Source: Acanthamoeba sp. SK_2022b
Lineage: Eukaryota > Discosea > Longamoebia > Acanthamoebidae
Length of the DNA: 18,775 nucleotides
Direction: 5' to 3'
Assembly (NCBI GenBank): GCA_027943245.1
Contig: JANDJZ010000217.1
Location: forward strand, 1-18,775
This document shows, one piece after another, positions 1 through 8,708 of the stretch. How positions within the stretch are numbered: position 1 is the first letter of the stretch; the number at the start of each line of letters is the position of its first letter. The notes under the pieces were generated by a model. The model was not told the DNA's origin. It did not search any database and saw nothing but the letters and a program-made list of their open reading frames with translations. A program made the position numbers and the translations under genes.

Positions 1-1828
1 CGAGCTCGCCCTGGCGCTTGAATGAGACGTTGTGTGACTTTAAATACTTCTCGATCTCGGATTCGAACCTGAGAATGCAAACAAGAGATAAGCAAACAAG
101 CCACTCACAGAGAAGCGGGAAAAGAGGTTTTGCGCACAAGTCGGCGTTTGTCAGTTGGAGCGGGTGCTGGTCGGTAGTGATCATGTCGGCTTCGCGTGCC
201 TTTGTGAGCTCCATCTGGTCCCTAATCACAGGGACTATGAACAGAGGAGCCTACACGAGGGACTCGGATAGTTGCACTTACCTTTCGTCCAGACCAGAAC
301 GTGGACCCTGGGTGCCCATGGCCAGCTTGAGCGCCTTTTTCGAGTATCCACGGCTCGTAAGGATGGCTCGAAAGATGGCCTACGAGGGAGGGAAACGATA
401 ACCATGCCGGCTTCGTGAGGCATTCAGGACCCGAGCTGGCGAATGAGGCGTCTTACCACGGGGGGAAAGTCGTATTCAGTCGCAAGTTCCACAATTGACT
501 TGCCTTCGGCGTAGAGCTGCGCGAGCTTGCTCGCTGATGACAGAGATGTGGTCTGTGGAGTCAACCAAACGAAGATGAAAGCTGTATGCGTGCATGGGGG
601 TGAATGAGCACCTTGGCGTTGGAGATCCCTAAAGCAAAACATGGCCTGCTGTGACTTGAGCCTGCGCAGGGGGCGAAAGATGGAGTCAGCTCTCGTACGC
701 TGCTCGCAATGATACAAAGGGATCGTACCAAAAGGTGTAGGAATGGATCTGGGAGACGCTCATGACGCCAGTCGCGGCCAGCTTCTCGACCACGCGCTCT
801 AAGGAAGGTGATAAGGGTATTGGCCCCCAGTGACCCTTGGAGTGCTTCTTGATCACGGCTTTCACCTCGGCCTGATTACGAGGAAGCACCGGTTGCTCCG
901 TCGGCCAGGCTATCTCCCGTTTCCTTATCTGAAGACGAACACAGGAAGCACTTTGAGATCAGGGGCTCGAGTGAGTCCAGCCCCGGCAGTCAGGGCGAGC
1001 AAGCACCTTGATGGGACTTGTGAGCGCTGGTTGGGGAGCGTCCAGGTAGAGAGAGATCGAGGACAGCCAGTCCTTGCTCCCTATCTCCTCTTCGTCTTCC
1101 TCCTCCTCCTGTTCCTCTTTCTCTTCACTAATGTCTAGCTTCCTCTTCTTGTTTTGGTGCTTGGCCTTCCGTTTCTTCTCCTTCTTGCCACGCGTGACCT
1201 GCCCTTCATCTACGATGGAAATCAAGTTCGCGCTGCTGTTTGTCGCTTCCTCTCCCCCTTCCTCTGCTTCTTCCAACTTCCTCTTCTTGCTTGCGCTACG
1301 GGTTTCTTCGGCAGGAATGCTCGACTTGCACCTTTTCTTGGACGGCTTGGCTGTACCCGTCTTATCCGCTTTGGAGAGCATGCTCAGTGGAGGCTTGGGT
1401 ATGGAGTGCAAGACCCGTCCCGCCACCCTCTTGACTAGAGGCAAGGTTGAAGTAGCCCCGGAGATGAGTCGAAGATGCAAGAGGCCAAGAAGCCAATCGG
1501 AGGAACTGTGACACGGAGGAAGCGTACTTGTGGGCGAAAGGGTGCGGTAGAACTCGAAGTACTTGTCCTTGTGCTTCGGATCAGTAGGCTGCCCTGAGTT
1601 CGGGTCCTGACCTCCTCGCCCGGCCACGCCGCCACCTCTGCCGCGGCCAGTACCGTGGTCACCTCGTCCTCGCCCTCTTCGCCGATCCACTCGCACGAAC
1701 CGTCGTGGCTGCTGGGCAGCGTTGCCGACAGCCGAAGCGGGCAACTGTGCTGGTGCACCTCCTCCGGTTTCTCTACCCCGCTTCCGCCTCTTATGGCTGC
1801 TTCCTCCCTCAATTATTTCGACCTGCAT
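1..1828 (-). CDS. CDIN1: CDIN1-like TPD-family nuclease, 3' end outside window
   Basis: Exons (minus, phase-consistent): 1828-1528, 1434-1007, 928-729, 661-612, 533-457, 379-282, 221-138, 68 to beyond base 1. The 93-nt intron 1435-1527 is optional because skipping it also keeps the frame. The first roughly 240 residues are low complexity: an RG-rich stretch, several Lys/Arg clusters that look like nuclear localisation signals, and an acidic EEKEEQEEEEDEEE run. From the 928-729 exon onward the order of conserved blocks follows the CDIN1 (C15orf41) family: an N-terminal helical region, then LAQLYAEGKSIVELATEYDF, then AIFRAILTSRGYSKKALKLA, then FESEIEKYLKSHNVSF. The catalytic TPD and later motifs lie beyond the left edge. 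In animals CDIN1 binds codanin-1, which regulates the histone chaperone ASF1; a chromatin role here is inference. The charged N-terminal extension is not typical of animal CDIN1. Start ATG at 1828 is the first of the open frame but is unproven. Confidence 0.78.
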
Positions 1829-2020
1829 GACCCTCGCCGTTTGCTCGATGTCCTCTTCCCTCCTTCTCTTGCGTCTTCACTCTTGTCCGGCTTGTAAGCA
1901 ACAAGGAAAGGAGTCTCCGCCGTTGCTTCCGCTCATTTTTCTCCGTGTATTTTCCGCACGTGTTTCCTTTTCGATAAGAACACAAGTCTTGTTACCGATT
2001 GCCAGGCTCTGAGGGTGAGC
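1829..2020. promoter_or_regulatory. 192-bp divergent intergenic region (CDIN1-like / H3 variant)
   Basis: This is the only space between the start codons of the minus-strand CDIN1-like gene and the plus-strand H3 variant, so both 5' UTRs and promoters must lie here or overlap the genes. The plus strand is pyrimidine-rich in the first half. I see no convincing TATA box. A shared bidirectional promoter is inferred from spacing only. Confidence 0.5.
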
Positions 2021-2944
2021 ATGGTCCGCACCAAAGCAGCGGCAAGGGTACGGCCATGTCGGTTTTGCCACAATTCTTCTATTTCAGATTCTACTTGAGC
2101 TCAACTATTTTGCACTTCAGAAGAGCACAGGGGGCAAGAGGCCGCACTGGCAGAAGAGAACGCCCATTCAGCGGGTTGCCTTGCCCACGAAGCTCTCTAG
2201 CGCAAGAGCACCTGCCACAGCCGTGCCAACGGTACCGTCCATCCTCACCGCGTGCAAGCAAGTTCTTTTCAACTGTTCACACTTGCTCATGCCTTGCGAT
2301 TGCACGCGTTGGACAAGGGCTCTACCACAACATCACCTACGCCCGCCTCTAGCTCCTCCTCTTCATCAACGTCGTCTTCGTCTTCATCTCGCCCGAGCGA
2401 GGCAGTGCTATTTAGAAGGGGACGAATGGCGCCGCATCGACCGGGGTTCACTGCACGCAAGACCCTGTTTGGGCGTCGACCAAGCTACCGCCACGCGCCG
2501 GGCTCCAAAGCCTTACGCGAGATCTGCAAGCTGCAGAAGTCCACAAACCTGCTTATCCCAAGGGTGATCTGCTTGTGCCGCCCCGTGCTGTGAGGCTTGG
2601 CTCGCCCTGATTGTGATGCGCTGTCTTCTCAGGCACCGTTTCTGCGGCTGGTGCGGCAGATCACCGAGAGCGAAATCAGGCCGGGGGTAAGGTGGGGCAC
2701 CGAGGCGGTTACCGCCCTGCAGGAGGCCACAGAGGCCTTCCTGATTCAGATCTTCGAAGACGCCAACCTGTGCGCCATCCACTCAAAGCGCGTTACAATC
2801 ATGAAGAGAGGTACCGCACAACACTCGCGCGTGGGTCATTCTGCCCACTATGCAGTTATCTGGTGGGTTGACGGCGGCCTTTCTTATCGCGCAACAGACG
2901 TCGAGCTCACCATGCGATTGCGGTTTAAGAGCCCTCTGGTCTGA
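2021..2944 (+). CDS. CENPA: Histone H3 variant, centromeric-H3 (CENP-A) type
   Basis: Five exons: 2021-2047, 2121-2231, 2318-2563, 2633-2810, 2898-2944; 202 aa. All phases match. The first exon and the start of the second give MVRTKAAARKSTGGK, close to the canonical H3 tail with R2, T3, K4, R8, K9, S10 and K14 kept. A later ARxPAT-like piece echoes the H3 region around K27, but K27 itself is absent. A Ser-rich linker follows (about residues 47-75), then an alpha-N helix (SKALREICKLQKS) and a histone fold ending VELTMRLRFKSPLV. The fold has three cenH3 hallmarks: Leu132 replaces H3 Gln68 (PFLRL), loop 1 is one residue longer, and Trp149 replaces H3 Phe84 (VRWGTEAV). The block EDANLCAIHSKRVTIM is strongly conserved. 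The product would replace H3 in centromeric nucleosomes. The alternative is a divergent non-centromeric H3 variant. The third exon's acceptor (2316-2317) has a weak pyrimidine tract. Confidence 0.85.
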
Positions 2945-3249
2945 GCCCTCCTCCACACGCACAGATAGAGAAAGAGACGACGCGCAACGCCAATACGAGG
3001 TCAGAGTGATGAGACACCATGTACATAACCCGGACAGACAACATGTCGTTACGGTATGCGTCCTCTGTGCTTGTTGGTGTCGGGCCTTAGCAATTTTGTC
3101 GACTCCGAGGAAATCGAGCCTTTCCTGCTCGCCGTTGGTTCTTGGAAGAGTCTTCTGAGTCAACTGCCAAGGTAGCGTCTTCTTGTCAACAGCAAAGGTA
3201 GCAACAAAGTGCAGGAAGGGTACGAGTTGAGTGAGGCACCACGGACATC
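2945..3249 (+). other. Intergenic: H3-variant 3' UTR and ankyrin/F-box/GTPase gene 5' region
   Basis: These 305 bp lie between two plus-strand genes. I see no coding exon, tRNA or clear poly(A) signal. The last roughly 30 bp (GAGTGAGGCACCACGGACATC just before the ATG) have a recognisable counterpart near 8667-8690, upstream of the decayed duplicate. This shows the duplication included 5' UTR sequence. Confidence 0.5.
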
Positions 3250-4511
3250 ATGAGTGGCTTCCCCTCCCAAGAGTACACAGTCGCGGACGCCTCAGCCTCA
3301 AGCGTGAGCGCAAGCGCTCTTACCTTGGCCGTTGTAGACGGCGACGAAGCGCGCGTGCAGGCACTCATCATTCGTATGTCCTCTCTCTCTCTCTCTTGTG
3401 AACTATTTCTTCCTCTACCTGGCACTACCTTCTACTCGCTGCACTTGGCACACTTGTTTTTACTCACGCGTGCACTGCTATAAAACAGAGGGTTGCGATG
3501 TGAACGCGACTGATGGCATGGGCCTGTGGCCTCTGCTCGCCGCGGTCAAGTGCCTCAACCTGTCCATGGCCCGCTTGCTCATCGACCACGGCGCCTGCCC
3601 CAAGAAGAAAAAGGGCAAGAGGAGCGAACTGCACGCCTTGGCCGAGACTCAGAAGGGCCCCTTTCCTCCCGTACCACGTGCCACCTCCCCCCCCACCATC
3701 CACCACTGGCTGCAACACTCCTTACCACACGACGCAGCCGCCAGCGAGTGTAGGAGCGAGGTGGGCCAATGCCATCCAAGACTGGGCCATGCCTTCGCCC
3801 TCCATCAGGCTCTGGCAGATGCTCATGTCCGCGGGCGCCAGTCCCGTAGCGTACAGCTCGCCCAATGGCTTGTGTGGAGGGGGAGGAGAGTTTGAAAAAG
3901 CAAAGCCCCTGGGCTGATCTCGGCTCGCTGCGTCGACGCAGGCCTGACCGGCAGGGGGTGACACCATTCCACTTGGCCTGCGCCAGAGGCAACTGGCCCG
4001 TGGTCCAGTTGTTGCTGCAAGGTGAGTGCATGGCCGTCGGAGAGGGGCCAGGGAATGACTCGATGCAGACGGCCACTGATAGAAGAACCCAGACCACGTG
4101 GGCGAGCACATCAACAAAGCCGACAAGCACGGGGAGACGCCTCTCCATTATGCCGCTCGCTACGGTCACGCAGCCGTGGCGTCGCTTCTCCTGGCCAGCC
4201 GCGCCAACACAAGACTGTCTGGCAATCAGGGCGATGCCATAGAGGTTTGTATTTGTTTCATCCAGCCGCTGCCACGATGATAGCTTGCCCACTGTTGTCG
4301 ATATCTATTCACACTTGCGCGCAGGCGGCGAGGCAGGGTGGTCATGTGGAGGTGGCCGAGTTGATCAAGAGCTGGAGCTTCCGGAGCACGTGTCCCATCT
4401 TGTTCATGCCCTATGACGTTCTGCTCCACGTCATGGTGCTGCTCGAGCCTCACGACTTGTGCTCCGTGGCCCAAGCGTGTTCGGTAGGCCGCTGCAATGC
4501 TATTCCTACAC

Positions 4512-4551
<40 letters not shown>

Positions 4552-5868
4552 CGACTGACCTGCTCTCTCTGTTGCCGCAATTGGTTAGGAGCTGAACGAG
4601 GTGAGCTGTGACGATTACCTGTGGCACCGCTTCTGCGGTTCGCAGGTGGCCAGCGATGCCAGCAGCAGCTCATCAGAGGAGCGGTGTAAGTCGCAGTACA
4701 TGAGCTGGCTGCAGCCACGACTCAAGCGCTTTGCAACGAACAGAGGTGCGTACAACTTGTCTCGATATCGAGATAGCTTCGGATGCGCGGAAAATGGACT
4801 CTAAAGCCATCGGGACGACTTTGATTGTCTCTCTTGGTTTTCCTCAACAGGGAGAGGGCTCGCAGCTGGTGCTCCAAGAGCGCAAACGCCGTCGTCTGCA
4901 GACTACGACCACCTCATCAAGTTCAACATTATCGGTGACGCGCGTACGCTCCTCTTCTGAAGACAAGTATGAACCACACGCTCCAAACACACTCGCTCAC
5001 ATACGTTTTCCAGGCGTCGGCAAGTCGGCCATCCACTCCCGCTTCATTCGGAACAAGTTCAACAGCTCCTACACATTAGGCACCATCGGAAGGGATTTCG
5101 GCGTTCGGTCGATCGTAATGGCCGGACAGCGTCTGGAGCTGCAAGGTTGGCGCCTCGCCGTATTGTTTATGCATCGATTTGCCACCTTAATCAGTTGTGT
5201 CTCACATCTCCCCGTTGCTGTGCGCTCAGTGTGGGACATGGCCGGGGCGGAGCGCTTCTACTGCATCTCGCGGTCCTACTACCGCGGGACGCAAGGCGTG
5301 CTGGTAGTCTATGACGTCACCAGACGCGACTCGTTGGCCAGCTGCAGGCTCTGGCTCAACGAGATTCAACACCAAAATGAAGCCGCCACGCCCTTCGTCT
5401 TGGGTGAGCCCAGCCATAATTCGTTCGTGTAGGCTTCCGTCAAAAGAAGCTAATGGACCGCGCATCATCTCCACCACAGTGGGGACAAAGACCGATCTGG
5501 AGTCCCAGAGGCAGGTGTCCCCTGAGGAAGGCCAGGCGATGGCCGACGAGCTGGGCGCCGTCCACTGGGCCGAGGTCAGCAGCCGCACCGGAGAAAATGG
5601 TATGACACAATCGCCACGCTACGAACCACACCAATCAGAGAGACTTACACTCTGCTCTTGGTCTTGCTCATCCACACAAGTGACCGAAACCTTCTACCGC
5701 TTGGCCGAGGTGGCGTTGTTGGGCGTGAACCCATTCTCCCGTACGTGCGGCGGATTCCACGCCCCTCGGGAGGAGCTCCTGGAGCAGCTCTATGCTGAGT
5801 CCAGCGTCGGCCGCCAAGCCCTCCCCCAGAAGAAGGACGCCCAGTCCGCCAAGTGCATCCTCCAATAA
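3250..5868 (+). CDS. Ankyrin-repeat / F-box / Rab-like GTPase fusion protein with CaaX box
   Basis: Twelve exons: 3250-3373, 3489-3670, 3738-3871, 3942-4021, 4093-4244, 4325-4483, 4589-4745, 4851-4943, 5014-5145, 5230-5403, 5480-5599, 5681-5868; 564 aa with every junction in phase. Residues about 15-224 are ankyrin repeats (for example GVTPFHLACARGNW and HGETPLHYAARYGHAAV). An F-box follows at about 250-290 (LFMPYDVLLHVMVLLEPHDL, then a DDYLWHRF motif). Residues 350-540 are a Rab/Ras fold: P-loop GDARVGKS (358-365), switch I LGTIGRDF, switch II WDMAGAERF (406-414), TKTD (465-468) and EVSSRTGEN. The protein ends CILQ, a prenylation CaaX motif. The Rab 'DTAGQE' is DMAGAE here, so the Gln61-equivalent is Ala411 and hydrolysis is probably impaired. 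F-boxes bind Skp1 in SCF ubiquitin ligases, so a membrane-tethered ligase adaptor is the inferred role. Exon 8 could alternatively end at 4933, which would damage the P-loop. Confidence 0.82.
4512..4551 (+). repeat. Compound microsatellite (GT)n(GA)n in intron
   Basis: About 23 bp of GT repeats are followed by about 17 bp of GA repeats, within the 4484-4588 intron between the two F-box exons. The matching intron of the decayed copy (9330-9408) lacks it, so it expanded in or was lost from one copy after duplication. Confidence 0.9.
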
Positions 5869-5924
5869 ATGGCCGAGTCCCTGGGAGCATTGAGGAAGTA
5901 GCAGAGTAGTTGTGACAGAATAAA
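5864..5924 (+). terminator. Candidate poly(A) signals of the fusion gene
   Basis: An AATAAA overlaps the stop codon (around 5864-5869) and a second AATAAA lies at 5919-5924. The second is at a more usual position for cleavage shortly downstream. The low-CpG block begins right after it. Confidence 0.4.
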
Positions 5925-5949
5925 AATGAGTGAGAAGGTGGGCAGCATG

Positions 5950-6546
5950 CAGCCAGCTCAAGCCTCTGCCCGTGTCAACTCTGTCCACTTTCACCTAAGT
6001 GGATTTAAATCCAAACACCACAATCACTGTGTTGTGCATGAGAAATGCAAAAAAACCCTCAAATTGGGGGCTTTGTTTAGGCTGGGTATGGAGCAAGAAT
6101 CTGCAGTGTCAAATGAGGGCAAATGCAAAACCAGATGTTTGAGAGCAGGCTACCAAAAGCTGGGGGAAACAACAGGAGGACCAGAGGCAAAGCAGAGAAG
6201 GGTGAAGTTGTAAGGGGCAACACTTTTCAGTGTACAGAGTTGTGGCAGCAGTGGGGGGCAAAGACTATTGTGTAACAGAGAGAAAGGCCGTTAGTATTCA
6301 CATACATTTTGTGCACCTTCAGGCTTCTGAAAGAAGCTGCAAAGTTAAGAACTTGTTGACTGTTTTTAGGGCAGGCTCAAAAGAAGCTGGTCTGAAAGTA
6401 GTTGGCATTGCTTTGTCAAAAGGTAAGTCTTGGGCAAGCTGAGTAACGCTTTCCTGTTTGAAACTCTCTGTCTGCTTTCCAGCTGGGCCAGAACTGAATT
6501 AGCTGTCAAGGTGGATGAGGCAATGGTTCAATCTGAAGGAAGTAAG
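5950..6546. other. Non-coding or unrecognised sequence
   Basis: Short open frames of 60-95 codons occur on the plus strand, but their translations are Lys/Ser-rich and low complexity, with no recognisable family and no consistent splice pattern. A 12-bp palindrome (GGATTTAAATCC, 6001-6012) and a 7-bp hairpin just before it are the only local structures seen. Confidence 0.4.
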
Positions 6547-7348
6547 CTAGGTACCAAGCTTTTTGTAAGGGCGCCACAAACCACAGGTGATCTGTGCAAC
6601 TACAACCTGTAGATGCTCTTTCATGGCTAGTAGCTCCTGTGGGAAGTCCTTCAAGTCACTGTGTGAGTCTTCATAGGTAACTGGTGAAACTGCAGCAACG
6701 TAAGGCCTGGCCTTGTAAGCCTCCTGCAGTTTGGCCAAGGAAGACTGGTCTGTGTCACCAAGTACTGTCCTGGCCAGCTGGGCAAAGGTCACCTCTCCAA
6801 CCTCCTCATTGAACGAGAAGATGGAGCTGGACAAGTGCCTGACCATGGAGAGGCCTTCCTCCTGCCAATGGTTGAGGAGGTGAAGGTAGAGCAGGCAACT
6901 TCGTGCATACTGGCCCTTGGGTGCCAAGCCAAGAAAGACCAAAGACGATGGTAGTAGTGAAACCACTGGCCATAGTTGTTGTAATGCAAGCACACACCAT
7001 AATTGTGGACCTGAGTAATGATGTTGGACTGTCAAAGGTACTAACTGGCCCCACAACCATAAACCTGTCATAAAAGGTTTGGGGTACCAGAGGGAGGTAG
7101 AACTTAAAGAAGTCAATTAAGTGTTGTGCAACTTTTGCAGTGAGAGCATCCATGGCTTGGTTGGCCACCAGCTGATGTAGGGAACTGGCTACAACTGGAT
7201 AGCTTTCAGTCAACAAGGTGTAGAGGTGGGTCAGTGTGGCAAGTCGAGGCTTAACAAAACAGAGTGCAGTTGGTGCGATGGCATGAAAGGGTGGACTGGT
7301 GATTGTGTGAAGGTAAGTCTGGAGGTTGGAAGATGTTAGTATGCACAA
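6547..7348 (-). pseudogene. Frameshifted remnant of an unidentified gene, possibly transposon-derived
   Basis: Protein-like stretches on the minus strand run through different frames: 7348-7050 (HLIDFFKFYLPLVPQTFYDRF), then 6995-6930 (YGQWFHYYHRLWSFLAWHP), then 6930-6547 (FNEEVGEVTFAQLARTVLGD). A possible short intron lies near 7036-7000 (GTTAGTACC to TTACTCAG), but the last frame change has no clear splice pair. The layout 'aligned helical block, then FNEExGExxFxxLxRxVLGD' resembles conserved tails in some eukaryotic transposon-associated proteins, but I cannot name a family. It is CpG-depleted like its surroundings. It may instead be chance open frames in a TG/CA-rich region. Confidence 0.3.
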
Positions 7349-7409
7349 GGTTAGAACCTTGGTAGTATTCCAGAATACAATTTAGCATGGCTGGTGTATT
7401 CTGGAATAC
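7346..7409. repeat. Cluster of three 2-nt-spaced palindromes
   Basis: CAAGGTT-AG-AACCTTG lies at 7346-7361, GTATTC-CA-GAATAC at 7365-7378 and GTATTC-TG-GAATAC at 7396-7409. Each has 6-7 bp perfect arms around a 2-nt spacer. The second and third are also reverse complements of each other, so they can fold into a 14-bp hairpin with a 17-nt loop. Confidence 0.7.
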
Positions 7410-7436
7410 ACAAATTGTGTTGGCTGTACCTTCCAC

Positions 7437-8708
7437 AGCAATTCACGAGCCACTTTGTATGGATGCCAGGATCCCAAACATAGTAACAGTTTATTCAATT
7501 GCCACAGAGAATATGCACATCTGACGAGTATGGAAGTTGTGCAGTTGAGCAAAGTTGTGGTCAGGAGAGGAGTTGCCTCCAACACACCCACCCAAAAAAG
7601 AGAAGGCTATCAACTGCATGATGTAATGTAAGGTGAAATCAAAGTAAAAAGGCAACAATATCATCACATACACACATACCATTATGTTGAACTCCTCCTT
7701 CAGTGCACATTCAGTAAAGGCCTGATTAATTTTGAGGTTTCCTACGGAACCTCTGTTCAATTAAAAGGATTTTACTCATATTGTGATGTTGCCATCCAAT
7801 TGCATACACATACATGGTCCAAATCCTGTGTATCTACAGGTTTTCTATGACAATGATGATGTTAATTGGAATCAAATTTACCCCACCCATCTCAAACTCT
7901 AATAAAATCCATATCATAAAACACCACCAAAAAGACAGCGCAGAAGGTACAAGATGCAGAGGAGCAACTGAACATGCCACTGATCTTGAACAAGTGATGC
8001 TGCAGCAGACACTGCCTAGGCATGTTCCACTCTCTAGTAAAAAGAGCTTGTAGAATACAATATATTAAATCCACATGTAACAGGTTGCATCACACCAATA
8101 GTTGAGGACAATTATGGCACCAGTCACAGGCCAAACCTACCTTGTCAACCATATGTGTGTGTTGTGTTGCATTAATGATTGCATATGGTATTTTGAAACG
8201 AAATGGTTAATTTCTGAAATGGGGAGGCTGCATTCTGATGCTACCGCTTGTGCTTGTGCTTGGATAGAGTCATACCCCATTTGGTACTGTCTCCTCTTCC
8301 TTATTGCATTGTGAATGTGTATGCAATGCCATTTCCTTTACTTCACAACACAATGCACCATCCATTTTTTGTAATACAGCCTCCTCCATGGTGCTTTTTG
8401 GTCACATACATACACAATCAAAATTTTGCATGTATTCTCCTCTATGTCACCTCCATTACTGGGCTATTACAATTAGAGACTGACCAATTTTTTATGTGGT
8501 ATATCAGTTTGGATGTCATGCCCTGAATGATATGCCTCTTCCATCTTCAAGCTTGGCATTTCATTGGCCTCCAGAGATGCTTGCTTTACCCAAAACAAAA
8601 ACTGTGAGCTTGGGGAGAAGCTGGGTGCAGAAGCGCCAAAGGTAAAACGAAAGGCATGCCTCGTGAGTGAGGACCACAGACATCTTCATTATCTGTTATC
8701 ACAACAGC
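7437..8708. other. Low-GC region without a supported gene
   Basis: Only short, compositionally biased open frames are present on both strands, several of them hydrophobic by chance because of TG/CA and T-rich content. No RNA gene or mobile-element end was recognised. The last roughly 40 bp (around 8667-8690, GAGTGAGGACCACAGACATC) resemble the 5' UTR of the intact fusion gene at about 3230-3249 and mark the left edge of the duplication. Confidence 0.4.

Noticed and set aside
52..72. GGTTCGAATCC on the minus strand, resembling a tRNA T-arm
   Set aside because: No matching acceptor, D or anticodon stems surround it. The bases form an acceptor-exon junction of the CDIN1-like gene, in frame with FESEIEKYLK.
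1074..1511. Long plus-strand open frame rich in Ser, Phe and Leu
   Set aside because: It is the antisense shadow of the Lys/Glu-rich exon of the CDIN1-like gene.
6001..6012. GGATTTAAATCC palindrome as a regulatory site
   Set aside because: It is a single AT-rich palindrome in non-coding sequence with no partner or gene start nearby, so it is not distinguishable from chance.
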